Shown here: positions 15,915 through 23,961 of the stretch, one piece after another | How the letters are laid out: every line of letters begins with the position of its first letter | Position numbering within the stretch: position 1 is the first letter of the stretch | DNA from: Deltaproteobacteria bacterium | GTDB taxonomy: Bacteria; Bdellovibrionota; UBA1018 | Assembly (NCBI GenBank): GCA_013286765.1 | Contig: JABDFB010000021.1 | Location: forward strand, 1-28,771 | Direction: 5' to 3' | DNA length: 28,771 bases | Position numbers and translations under genes: made by a program | The notes under the pieces: model-generated | Databases searched by the model: none | Seen by the model: the letters and a program-made list of their open reading frames with translations, nothing else | Told to the model about the DNA's origin: nothing

Positions 15915-16760
15915 TCACTTTTGATTCAAAGTGAATCCGTAATCTTTAATTTTTGAAATGAGAGTTTGTTTGTCAATATGCGTTACTGAAGAAGCTTGGT
16001 CTAACTCCCAGTCCAGGCTCTTTAAAAGTTCGAGTAAATAAATCTTTTCAAACTGTTCACGGGTCGTTCGAAAGTCTTCACGAGTGGGTCCAAAATCAGG
16101 CAAATCTTCACATTCGATTCGATCGCCTTTGGCGGCCGTAATGGCCAATCGAAGTACATTACGCAGTTCGCGAATATTGCCGGGCCATTCATAAGATCTC
16201 AAACGAGACCAAGCTGACGGAGAGAGATCTCTCAGATATTGCTTATGTAATTCCCATGTAATTTCGTGAATGATTCCAGTTACAATATCTTCAAACTCAT
16301 CTAGGCGATTCGAGAGTGCGGGCATTTCAATGCGATAGACATTTAACTTCTCTAGCAACTCTGGATTAAAGAGACCGCTCTGAGCTCGGCCCCCAAGAGC
16401 TTGACTGGTTGTGACGATAATTCTGACGTTTGCAAGCTGGGGGAGACTCTGTATCGTGGGAACCGCTTTCGTCTTTAAGAAACCGAGTAAAATCTTTTGT
16501 TCAGCTAGGGGCCATTCTCCGATTTCGGGAATTGTTAATGTACCCCCTTGAGCTTCCAAAATCTGACTAGCGAGGGGTTTTCCTTGCTGAGCCTCTATAT
16601 AGGCAAATGCCGATCTTGGGCCGTTCAGATGGATCCAGTAAGCGATAGCCCCTTTACCTGTACCTGCTGCACCTTGAATTAAAACTGGAGTGGAGTCCGC
16701 TTGCGCCGCCATTAGAGCGAAGCGACGCTGGCTGGGTGGTATAAAATGTACCATTTCCAT
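15915..16760 (-). CDS. Reduced sigma-54 activator-type AAA+ protein lacking GAFTGA
   Basis: AAA+ ATPase of the bacterial enhancer-binding protein type, 281 residues, with no N-terminal receiver or sensor domain. Walker A is GAAGTGKG at 30-37. The Walker B segment reads GGTLTIPEIGEW, where the usual DE is PE (P78-E79), so the Mg-binding aspartate is replaced. The region that should hold the sigma-54-contacting GAFTGA loop reads AYIEAQQGKPLAS and has no such motif. Sensor II is intact (YEWPGNIRELRNVLRLA). A C-terminal Fis-like HTH follows (EQFEKIYLLELLKSLDW ... DKQTLISKIKDYGF). It therefore probably binds DNA or oligomerises but should not activate sigma-54 RNA polymerase by the usual mechanism. 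It is divergent from the BMP importer operon. Confidence 0.82.
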   Translation of the reverse strand: MEMVHFIPPSQRRFALMAAQADSTPVLIQGAAGTGKGAIAYWIHLNGPRSAFAYIEAQQGKPLASQILEAQGGTLTIPEIGEWPLAEQKILLGFLKTKAVPTIQSLPQLANVRIIVTTSQALGGRAQSGLFNPELLEKLNVYRIEMPALSNRLDEFEDIVTGIIHEITWELHKQYLRDLSPSAWSRLRSYEWPGNIRELRNVLRLAITAAKGDRIECEDLPDFGPTREDFRTTREQFEKIYLLELLKSLDWELDQASSVTHIDKQTLISKIKDYGFTLNQK

Positions 16761-16856
16761 TCTGGGTTCCCCTTGTCCCTGGTGGGTGGTGATTACAGCT
16801 CGCGCTGATTACAAACGCCTAAGTAACGCCATGCACTATTCCTGTCAAGGAAAATT

Positions 16857-16865
16857 TGCTATTAT
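16857..16865 (+). promoter_or_regulatory. Possible extended -10 promoter of the importer operon
   Basis: TGC directly followed by TATTAT forms an extended -10 element about 67 bases before the binding-protein start. No good -35 is visible at the usual distance, so this is a weak prediction. Confidence 0.35.
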
Positions 16866-16931
16866 GAGCCAGTACTTTCTTAGTAGGTTCAGGACGTGCC
16901 GAATCAAATTCATTGAGCATGGCACTAGAAT

Positions 16932-17996
16932 ATGCGAGAAGAAGTATACATGGTGACACTTCTTAATTCAAGATTTGTTTTATATATTCAATACTTAATG
17001 TTGATTTTAGCTTTCGGCTTTTGGGGGCTAGTGTTTGCGCCCTCCGGTGGAATCGAGGTTTGGGCCAAGGATCCGATCAAAATTGGCTTGGTACTCGACA
17101 AGGGCGGAAAGGACGATCGTTCGTTCAATGAGGCGGCAGCAAAAGGCCTAGAAAAGGCGATTAAGGAGCTGCATGTGATTGGCAAGGTCGTTGAGGCATC
17201 CGACGATCACTCATTTGAAATGATGATTAGGGCATTCGCTCATAAGAACTTTGATTTGATTATTTTGGTTGGAGTTTCCCAGGTAGACCCTTTAAAGAAG
17301 GTCGCTAAGAAACTGGAAAAACAGTCTTTTGCCCTGGTTGATGGCGTAGTTGAAGAAAAAAATGTTAAAGCCCTCGTTTTTGACGAGCACGAAGGTTCTT
17401 TCTTGGTCGGCGCTTTGGCGGCGTTAACCTCTAAAACAGGAAAACTTGGTTTTATTGGTGGTATGGATATACCTTTGATTCGGCGGTTTGAAATGGGCTT
17501 TGTAAGTGGCGCCAAACAAGCCAAATCGGGCATCAAAGTGATTACTAATTATGTCGGAGTTACCCCAGAGGCCTGGAATAATCCTGCCAAAGCCAAAGAG
17601 ATTGCATTATCTCAGTATAATTTAGGGGCAGATATTATTTATGGTGCAGCTGGTGGTTCGGGCCTTGGATTATTTGATGCGGCAGAAGAAAAAGGGAAGT
17701 TCGCTATTGGAGTCGATCTTAATCAAAACGGTGTTAGGCCAGGACATATCTTGACCAGCATGGTAAAGCGGATTGACGAGGCTGTTTTTCAGGCAATCAA
17801 AGAGACGATTGATGGTAATTTTAAGCCAGGTGTGTTTCACTATGGACTTGCAAACGGGGGAGTGGAATATAGTCTGGATGAATACAATAAAGGACTCATT
17901 TCATCTGAGACGATTAAAAAAATAGAAGTGCTGAAGAGTAAAATTATCGCAGGTACTATAAAGGTGCCTGACTATTATAAAAAAATGGTTAAATAA
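16932..17996 (+). CDS. BMP/PnrA-family substrate-binding protein of a nucleoside ABC importer
   Basis: Periplasmic substrate-binding protein of the basic membrane protein family (PF02608), whose characterised members bind purine nucleosides (for example PnrA). It has 354 residues from ATG 16932; ATG 16950 is an alternative start six codons in. A hydrophobic signal sequence lies at about 14-36 and ends near VWAKDP. There is no cysteine lipobox, so it is probably a soluble periplasmic protein. Family motifs are IGLVLDKGGKDDRSFNEAA, GSFLVGALAAL, GFIGGMDIPLIRRFEMGF and ADIIYGAAGGSGLG. It is the first gene of a four-gene importer operon, and the ATPase follows after 13 bases. Confidence 0.9.
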   Translation: MREEVYMVTLLNSRFVLYIQYLMLILAFGFWGLVFAPSGGIEVWAKDPIKIGLVLDKGGKDDRSFNEAAAKGLEKAIKELHVIGKVVEASDDHSFEMMIRAFAHKNFDLIILVGVSQVDPLKKVAKKLEKQSFALVDGVVEEKNVKALVFDEHEGSFLVGALAALTSKTGKLGFIGGMDIPLIRRFEMGFVSGAKQAKSGIKVITNYVGVTPEAWNNPAKAKEIALSQYNLGADIIYGAAGGSGLGLFDAAEEKGKFAIGVDLNQNGVRPGHILTSMVKRIDEAVFQAIKETIDGNFKPGVFHYGLANGGVEYSLDEYNKGLISSETIKKIEVLKSKIIAGTIKVPDYYKKMVK

Positions 17997-18009
17997 CCAA
18001 ACAAGAAAA

Positions 18010-19578
18010 ATGGATCCAGTCGTAGAATTTAGGAGCGTAAGTAAGTCTTTTCATGGCGTCATGGCCAATGAAAACATCAATCTATGCGTCCAAAAAGGCA
18101 GCATTCATGCGATTGTTGGCGAAAACGGCGCTGGCAAATCGACCGCCATGAAAGTCCTCTATGGCACTCATCAACCTGATTCTGGTGAGATCTATATTTG
18201 TGGAAAATTATGGGGCCGTAAAGGGCAACCCTGGGCTTCTCCTTTTGATGCGATCCAGAACGGTATTGGTATGGTTCATCAGCATTTTATGTTAGCTGAT
18301 CCCGTCTCAGTGCTCGATAATATTCTTTTAGGCCAGGAAAGGGTATCCCAGTCTTTTTCCCTTTTGCCTTCATTTTTACGTCAAATAGATCGCAAGTCTA
18401 TTAGGAATCAGCTTGACCAGATTGCTAGTCAGTATGGAATGCATGTCGACTGGGACGCGAAGATCGAAGATCTTTCTGTAGGCGTTCAGCAGAGAATCGA
18501 AATTCTGAAGCTACTATATCGCCAGACTCAGATCTTGATACTGGATGAGCCTACAGCTGTTTTGACTCCGCAGGAAGCCACAGACCTTTTTAAACAACTA
18601 CGAGGATTGGCGGAACAAGGCAAAACAGTTTTAATGATTACCCATAAACTCAAAGAAGTCATGGACGTGGCAGATCGAGTGTCTGTGTTTCGCGGCGGAC
18701 ATGTTGTCGGTGAACGGGAGATCCAGAATACTAGTGTCGAGGATCTTGCTACTTTAATGGTCGGCCGAAAAATGAATCTCACTGTTCAGATCCCTGCACA
18801 ACAGAGGTCGAAGGAACCAATCCTAGAACTTTCGAAAGTCAGTTTAAATGCTCATAGGTCTTTGCATGATCTGGATTTCGAAGTCTACGGGGGTGAAATT
18901 GTTGGGATATCTGGAGTTGAAGGAAACGGCCAAGCGGAACTGCTTCAATTATTATTACATCCCTCGGATTTTCATCGCGACTTTCAAGGTTCTATTCATA
19001 TTCGACATGGGAATAGTCGGACTGATATTCGGCATCTCTCGGCCGCAGAGATTCGAATGCTTGGAGTTGGAGTTATTCCGGACGATAGACACCGCGATGG
19101 ACTTCTTTTAAAAAAGTCCGTTCGTGAAAATTTTCTATTAGGGCTTCAGCGACGCAAGCCATTCTACGATCGAGGTTTAATATCAGAAGGCAAACTGGAT
19201 CAAGCGGTGCGAACCGCTATCGAGGAGTTCGATATTCGCCCTAAATCCCTCGAGATTGAATCCGAAAATCTCTCTGGCGGAAACCAACAAAAGTTAATTA
19301 TTGCACGTGAGTTTAAATTCTCTCCAAAGCTCTTGATTGCAGCACAACCGACACGAGGAGTCGATATCGGTGCCATCGAAACTATTCATAACCGAATGAT
19401 TAGAGCCCGCTCTGAAGGCAGTGCCATATTACTGATCTCATCAGAATTGGATGAAATCTTGGAGTTATCGGATCGCATTTTAATGTTTTATGGAGGAAGA
19501 ATTGTAGAGGAATTCAAACGGAATGAAGTGAATGAGCAGGTTTTAGGTCTTCGGATGGGTGGGCTTTATGCAAAGTAA
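18010..19578 (+). CDS. Nucleoside/sugar-type ABC transporter double ATPase
   Basis: ATP-binding subunit with two nucleotide-binding domains in one chain (522 residues), as in RbsA, MglA and nucleoside importers. Domain 1 has Walker A GENGAGKST at 37-45, a variant signature LSVGVQQRIEIL near 155 and Walker B ILDEPTAVLTPQE. Domain 2 begins near 265. Its Walker A position reads GVEGNGQAELL without the GKS lysine, which is normal for the second half of this family; its signature LSGGNQQKLIIAREF is intact and the Walker B region reads LLIAAQPTRGVDIGA, where the usual Asp-Glu is AQ, also common in this family. The end overlaps the first permease gene by 11 bases. Confidence 0.93.
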   Translation: MDPVVEFRSVSKSFHGVMANENINLCVQKGSIHAIVGENGAGKSTAMKVLYGTHQPDSGEIYICGKLWGRKGQPWASPFDAIQNGIGMVHQHFMLADPVSVLDNILLGQERVSQSFSLLPSFLRQIDRKSIRNQLDQIASQYGMHVDWDAKIEDLSVGVQQRIEILKLLYRQTQILILDEPTAVLTPQEATDLFKQLRGLAEQGKTVLMITHKLKEVMDVADRVSVFRGGHVVGEREIQNTSVEDLATLMVGRKMNLTVQIPAQQRSKEPILELSKVSLNAHRSLHDLDFEVYGGEIVGISGVEGNGQAELLQLLLHPSDFHRDFQGSIHIRHGNSRTDIRHLSAAEIRMLGVGVIPDDRHRDGLLLKKSVRENFLLGLQRRKPFYDRGLISEGKLDQAVRTAIEEFDIRPKSLEIESENLSGGNQQKLIIAREFKFSPKLLIAAQPTRGVDIGAIETIHNRMIRARSEGSAILLISSELDEILELSDRILMFYGGRIVEEFKRNEVNEQVLGLRMGGLYAK

Positions 19579-20650
19579 AAACAAGACTAAATTGACTTTG
19601 CGCCTCAAATCATTTGGCAGGACATTTCTGAGTGTCGTCATTGGTTTGGGCATCGGGTTACTAGTCACCAAAATAGCCGGAGAAAATCCCTGGCACATCC
19701 TAGTAGTTTTGTTTAAGAGTGCATTTGGTTCAAAGTACGATTTAGGAATGACCCTGTTCTACGCCACTCCGTTGATTTTTACTGGGCTTGCTGTTTCGAT
19801 GGCATTTCATGCAGGACTATTTAATATCGGAGCCGAAGGGCAACTTACCTTGGGGGCTTTGGCAGTTACTGCTGCTGGGATCTGGGCGGGGGGGCTGGGC
19901 ACTCCTTGGGCTCCGCTGTTTGCAATTGGAGTGGCCGCGGTTTTTGGCGGGATCTGGGGCGCTATTCCAGGCTGGATTCGGGCGAGACGCGGTGGTCATG
20001 AAGTTGTTAGTACGATTATGTTGAATTTTATCGCGGCAGGTATTGCTAGCTGGATGACCCTATACATCTTAAAAGACCCCACTTCACAAAATCCAGAAAC
20101 TAAAGTCGTGGCGGCCAGCTACTTAATTCCTTCCATTCCATTTTTCGAAGACGCTTCCACGAACAGTGCGTTTTTTCTTGCGATTTTGATGGCGGTCCTT
20201 GTCTGGTTTTTCTTATGGAAGACAGCTTTTGGCTACGAAATCCGTGCTGTGGGGCAAAATGAGAATGCCGCTCGAGCTGCAGGAATTGATGCAACTAGGA
20301 CTCGTATTTACGCCATGGCGATTTCCGGAGCGTTAGCAGGGCTAGTGGGTATTAACGAAATCTTGGGTAGTGCAGGAAAATTCCGATTGGGATTTTCTCC
20401 TGGATACGGATTTACCGGAATTGCAGTGGCCCTTGTAGGCCGAAAAGAGCCTTTGGGAGTAGTGCTATCGGCTTTGCTATTCGGCGCTCTTCATAAGGGA
20501 ACTTCTGATTTAGATTTGGAAACAGAGCATATCACCCGAGATTTTTCACAGATACTTCAGGCGTTCATTATTTTAAGTGTTTCGACCGAAGCGTTTTGGA
20601 GTCATTTCAAAAGAAAGAGGAGGGCGAAAGCGGATGCACCCATTCTTTGA
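19568..20650 (+). CDS. ABC importer permease 1 (BPD_transp_2 family)
   Basis: Inner-membrane permease of the branched-chain/sugar/nucleoside superfamily, 360 residues, with about nine hydrophobic segments. Hallmarks are AMAFHAGLFNIGAEGQLTLGAL and the coupling region FGYEIRAVGQNENAARAAGID with FRLGFSPGYGFTGIAVALVG. ATG 19568 is preferred over the GTG at 19559 because the GGATGGGTGGG stretch lies upstream at a suitable distance. It pairs with the next permease to form the heterodimeric channel. The end overlaps permease 2 by 17 bases. Confidence 0.9.
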   Translation: MQSKNKTKLTLRLKSFGRTFLSVVIGLGIGLLVTKIAGENPWHILVVLFKSAFGSKYDLGMTLFYATPLIFTGLAVSMAFHAGLFNIGAEGQLTLGALAVTAAGIWAGGLGTPWAPLFAIGVAAVFGGIWGAIPGWIRARRGGHEVVSTIMLNFIAAGIASWMTLYILKDPTSQNPETKVVAASYLIPSIPFFEDASTNSAFFLAILMAVLVWFFLWKTAFGYEIRAVGQNENAARAAGIDATRTRIYAMAISGALAGLVGINEILGSAGKFRLGFSPGYGFTGIAVALVGRKEPLGVVLSALLFGALHKGTSDLDLETEHITRDFSQILQAFIILSVSTEAFWSHFKRKRRAKADAPIL

Positions 20651-21524
20651 GCTGGGATTTAATCTCATAGATTCGACTCTCAGAGTTTCTACTCCTCTCA
20701 TTTTGGCAGCCCTAGGGGGTCTGGTAAGTGAACGGTCCGGCGTAATTAACATTGCTCTAGAAGGAACGCTTCTTGTAGGTGCATTTGCAGCAGCAGCAGT
20801 GGCAATTACAGCAAATTCTGCGCCGATTGGGGCCGTTGGAGCGATAGCTGCGGGCGTTGCTTTTGCGGCGATATATGGATACTTTGTTATCGAGTTTGAG
20901 GCTGACCAAATCGTCGCAGGAGTTGCGATGAACCTGCTGGCAGCGGGGTTAACACCATCGTTATGTAAACTTATTTTTCTGTCGAGTACTTCGACTCCCA
21001 GCTTGCCGTTGGGTGTACGCTTTCAAACACTTCCTATTTTATTGCCCTGGCTTTTTGTTTTACTAATCTGGGCGTGGATGCGATATACGCCGTCAGGATT
21101 GTGGGTGGGGTTTGCGGGTGAGCATCCCGAAGCGTTAGATTCTGCAGGCGTTCGAGTTAAACGGGTCAGATGGATGGCTGTTCTCTTGAGTGGTGCGCTG
21201 GCAGGTTTAGGTGGGGCATCGCTTTCAGTCTTTTTAGCGTCGTCATTCTCCCGTAATATGAGCGCCGGGCGCGGATTCATGGCAATTGCGGCATTAATTT
21301 TCGGAAAATGGAGACCGATTCAGGCGGCATTGGCTTGTCTCCTTTTCGGGGGTGCTGAGGCATTACAGATTTTGTTACAGAGTGTGACAGTATGGGAGGA
21401 CTCAAGTGCACCCCTACAGTTTATTCAAATCCTTCCTTATTTAGTGACTATTTTGGTATTAGCGGGATTCGTTGGGCACTCGAGGGCTCCTCGAGCTTTA
21501 GGTATTCCATTCAAAAAAGAATAG
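20634..21524 (+). CDS. ABC importer permease 2 (BPD_transp_2 family)
   Basis: Second permease of the importer, 296 residues, with about eight hydrophobic segments. Family signatures are LGGLVSERSGVINIALEGTLLVGAF, SAGRGFMAIAALIFGKW and the characteristic tail APRALGIPFKKE. The frame is open to 20577, but ATG 20634 is chosen because AGGAGGG precedes it and the protein then begins directly with its first membrane segment. This is the last gene of the importer operon. The last dozen codons and 3' flank recur 150 bases downstream (see the repeat and remnant entries). Confidence 0.9.
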   Translation: MHPFFELGFNLIDSTLRVSTPLILAALGGLVSERSGVINIALEGTLLVGAFAAAAVAITANSAPIGAVGAIAAGVAFAAIYGYFVIEFEADQIVAGVAMNLLAAGLTPSLCKLIFLSSTSTPSLPLGVRFQTLPILLPWLFVLLIWAWMRYTPSGLWVGFAGEHPEALDSAGVRVKRVRWMAVLLSGALAGLGGASLSVFLASSFSRNMSAGRGFMAIAALIFGKWRPIQAALACLLFGGAEALQILLQSVTVWEDSSAPLQFIQILPYLVTILVLAGFVGHSRAPRALGIPFKKE

Positions 21525-21534
21525 AATAAATTTA
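21491..21534 (+). repeat. Direct repeat, copy 1 (permease 2 tail)
   Basis: A 44-base stretch covering the last codons of permease 2 and its 3' flank. It matches 21641-21684 at exactly 150 bases offset with six differences; the last 22 bases, AAAAAAGAATAGAATAAATT plus TA, are identical. Confidence 0.85.
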
Positions 21535-21684
21535 ATTTCGACTATGGACTGTAGCATTTCCAAAGGCCGATGCGGAGATTGGGTTGTTTATTCTCCGGAA
21601 TGGGCAGTAATGGGAAATTACTCAGTGCGTCACATGCTGCTCGAGTACTGGGCATTCCATACAAAAAAGAATAGAATAAATTTA
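21535..21684 (+). pseudogene. Remnant of a second permease C-terminus
   Basis: In one frame the segment from about 21632 to 21675 reads HAARVLGIPYKKE-stop, closely matching the tail RAPRALGIPFKKE-stop of permease 2 and the family consensus AP-ALG-PY-KE even better. Two codons differ only synonymously (Leu TTA/CTG, Gly GGT/GGC), which suggests that the copy diverged while it was still coding. The approximately 100 bases before it show no match to permease 2, and no start is credible. Its 3' flank leads straight into the start codon of the next gene, so it supplies that gene's leader. Confidence 0.55.
21641..21684 (+). repeat. Direct repeat, copy 2
   Basis: Second copy of the 44-base repeat. 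It ends on the A of the ATG of the following gene. It contains no clear Shine-Dalgarno sequence. Confidence 0.85.
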
Positions 21685-22586
21685 TGTTGAGTAAACATAA
21701 AGACCTTCTTTATCTCGGCGGTTTTATAATTCTCCTCCTTTGGGTAGGCACTGTATTTCGTGCTGATGAGGTTTCGGATTTCTTAGGCATCACTATGCCC
21801 AGTAAAGTTCGTCCGACACCAACGGGGTCTCCGACTGCGGAGCCTAGCGCAACACAAAGTCCGACGGCGAATCAGGGAGAGTTGACCATGCCTGCGGCGC
21901 AGCGAGCGAAATTGAATTCCGAGGTTTTTAAAGAAATGTTTACTGTTGTTTTCATGAAAGAACCCAGCGATCACGCAGATTTTGGAAATTGGGTGGATAG
22001 CCTGAATCAAGGCGCCTCTTTCGAGGGCGTTTACAACGGCCTTGTTCATTCCATGGAGTATAAAAAACTGGAAGAGACCGAAAAAGGTACGACCACTCGC
22101 GCGCTACAGATTTTTGGGGAAGAAATGGCGTTCCTAGAGAAGGATCAGGCCAAACCGACACGGTTTGAATCTTATCGGCCAGTGGTAACTGAAACCGATC
22201 CGATCTCACCAACTCCCACTGCGGGATTTCGTCCAAATCCGACGCCAAGTCCCGCCGATCAACTGACAAAGGTCCAACTGGCGATGCTGTCTGAGAACTA
22301 TGCGAAGCAATTTGTAGGTGCGTCCGTATATAGTTTGAAGCGAGCCTTGGGCGATGAGGCGATAGTAATTATGGATTTAAACAATGACTACAAAGAAAAG
22401 CTGGCTCTCTGGTATTCGAAATGGGTGGTTCACATGGCTGCTCGGAATATTGACTATGGTTTGCCACTGCGAAACAAACCCGATGCATCTTTTCACTATA
22501 AGTGGGCGCTGGAAAACAGCGTAGATCTATTGAAATGGGAGGTGCTTAATCGAATTCACCGGCTGATGAATTTGGCGAATCAGTAA
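21684..22586 (+). CDS. Membrane-anchored DUF4214-like protein of unknown function
   Basis: Unrecognised protein of 300 residues. An N-terminal hydrophobic anchor (about 8-26, LLYLGGFIILLLWVGTVF) is followed by a Pro/Thr/Ser-rich linker at about 40-70, an alpha-helical domain at about 75-135, a second Pro/Thr-rich linker at 170-195 and a final helical region to 300. The first helical domain (FKEMFTVVFMKEPSDHADF, then a WVDSLNQGASFEGVYNGL stretch and HSMEYK) resembles DUF4214 repeats, in which a helix pair follows a degenerate D-x-x-G. By topology it is most likely anchored in the inner membrane with its domains in the periplasm. No ribosome-binding site is clear. It is convergent with cpaF, 15 bases apart. 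A role near the Tad/CpaF system is possible but not shown. Confidence 0.7.
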   Translation: MLSKHKDLLYLGGFIILLLWVGTVFRADEVSDFLGITMPSKVRPTPTGSPTAEPSATQSPTANQGELTMPAAQRAKLNSEVFKEMFTVVFMKEPSDHADFGNWVDSLNQGASFEGVYNGLVHSMEYKKLEETEKGTTTRALQIFGEEMAFLEKDQAKPTRFESYRPVVTETDPISPTPTAGFRPNPTPSPADQLTKVQLAMLSENYAKQFVGASVYSLKRALGDEAIVIMDLNNDYKEKLALWYSKWVVHMAARNIDYGLPLRNKPDASFHYKWALENSVDLLKWEVLNRIHRLMNLANQ

Positions 22587-22601
22587 GTCTAGGTAGCAGA
22601 T

Positions 22602-23930
22602 TTATTCTGAAAAGAGGTTAAGGGGTACTTCAATTCCCTGTTCTCTTAACCGGTCTAAAAACGTAGGGATCAAGCCTGTGGCCTTAAGTTCTGTTTCTCC
22701 CATGAAAATATCTTGGAGAGTGATGACATCGCCTTCCATACCGGTGACTTCCGCAATGTTAATGACCTTTCGTTCCCCGTTTCGTAAACGCCGGATTTGA
22801 ATTATTACGTCAATAGCACTGGCAATTTGTCTTCGAATAGCCACCAGTGGAAGATCAGATCCTGCCATCATGCAAAGTGTTTCCAATCGGGATAACCCAT
22901 CCCTTGGAGAATTAGCGTGGAGAGTTGTCATGGAACCTTGATGTCCCGTGTTCATGACTTGAAGCATATCGAACGCTTCTGATCTCCGGCACTCACCCAC
23001 AATTACCCGATCAGGTCTCATTCGTAGCGAGTTTGCGACGAGTTCTCGTGCTGTTACCGGAGCGGATGCAGGAGTTTGAGGTTTGATTTGGAGTTTGACG
23101 CTGTTTACTTGATCAACAACCAGTTCTGGAATATCTTCAATCGTAATAATTCTCTCGTTCTTTGGAATGAAAGAGATGAGTACATTCAGTAGTGTGGTTT
23201 TGCCACTACCAGTGCCGCCGCATAATAGAATGTTGAGTTTTCCAACTACACTTGCTTGCAAAAAATAGGCGATCTTTTGATCCACAGTCCCGGATGCAAT
23301 AAGATCTTGAATTGTAAAATGCCTATCAGGAAATTTTCTAATAGTAATACACGGGCCATAAAGAGTGAGTGGCGGCCCAACAATATTTACCCGCGAACCA
23401 TCGGGAAGCATTGTATCGACGTAAGGGCTGTCGGGACTCAGAATTCGACCGGTAACATCCAAGATGTTGCGAGTGAGGCGATTAAGTTCATCGATGCTCG
23501 GGTAGGTAATCCCCGAATAGGATATTCTACCACCTTTTTCGATCATAACATTTCGAAGATCGTTGACCATGATTTCTGAGATTTGCGGATCTTTCATCAA
23601 AGGGTCTATTAGGCCCATCTCAGGCATTCGAAAGTTCACTGGCTTGAGTGGTTTTGGTGCTTCTGGTGTCGGGGATGCAACCCCGGCCGGAGTCGTCGCC
23701 ACGGTCGGATTTGGAGCCGCAGCAGGTGCTGCAATTGGGGTGACTGGTGCGACTGGCGTTGAAGGCGGGGCGGTTATTGGTCTCGTTACTTCTCTCGTGG
23801 CAGTTGTACGGGAAGGTTTGATAACAGGGGTGCGCTCGATTCCTGGGTCGGTTTTTTCGTCCTCAATAGGTTTTGCTAGAGGATTCGGAATAGGCGGTGG
23901 AAATTTAGGGCTTTCAGAATCTTGAGCCAT
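22602..23930 (-). CDS. cpaF: CpaF/TadA-family secretion ATPase
   Basis: Hexameric secretion ATPase of the type II/IV superfamily, CpaF (Tad/Flp pilus) type, 442 residues. A long disordered N-terminus of about 95 residues is rich in Pro, Ala, Thr and Val. The conserved part begins with PEMGLIDPLMKDPQISEIMVN. Walker A is GGTGSGKTT at 238-246, followed by IITIEDIPEL (Asp box/Walker B region), RMRPDRVIVGECRRSEAFDML and TGHQGSMTTLHANSPRDGL, all typical. No other Tad genes (cpaB, cpaE, tadB, tadC) are nearby, so it is either an isolated copy or the rest is elsewhere. Its start is 31 bases from the divergent RluA-type gene. Confidence 0.92.
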   Translation of the reverse strand: MAQDSESPKFPPPIPNPLAKPIEDEKTDPGIERTPVIKPSRTTATREVTRPITAPPSTPVAPVTPIAAPAAAPNPTVATTPAGVASPTPEAPKPLKPVNFRMPEMGLIDPLMKDPQISEIMVNDLRNVMIEKGGRISYSGITYPSIDELNRLTRNILDVTGRILSPDSPYVDTMLPDGSRVNIVGPPLTLYGPCITIRKFPDRHFTIQDLIASGTVDQKIAYFLQASVVGKLNILLCGGTGSGKTTLLNVLISFIPKNERIITIEDIPELVVDQVNSVKLQIKPQTPASAPVTARELVANSLRMRPDRVIVGECRRSEAFDMLQVMNTGHQGSMTTLHANSPRDGLSRLETLCMMAGSDLPLVAIRRQIASAIDVIIQIRRLRNGERKVINIAEVTGMEGDVITLQDIFMGETELKATGLIPTFLDRLREQGIEVPLNLFSE

Positions 23931-23961
23931 ATGGTTATTTTAGCATGGAAGTTCATTATGT

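Noticed and set aside
16917..16936. TGGCAC-TAGAATATGC resembling a sigma-54 promoter before the binding-protein gene
   Set aside because: The GG to GC distance is 11 rather than 10 bases and it overlaps the start codon.
21544..21690. 48-codon frame starting MDCSISKGRCGDW between the permease and the anchored protein
   Set aside because: No ribosome-binding site, overlaps the next start, and a different frame of the same DNA matches the permease tail.
23256..23925. Plus-strand frames of 107 and 120 codons
   Set aside because: Antisense to CpaF; the Gly/Ala-rich peptide is the mirror of its Pro/Ala-rich N-terminus.
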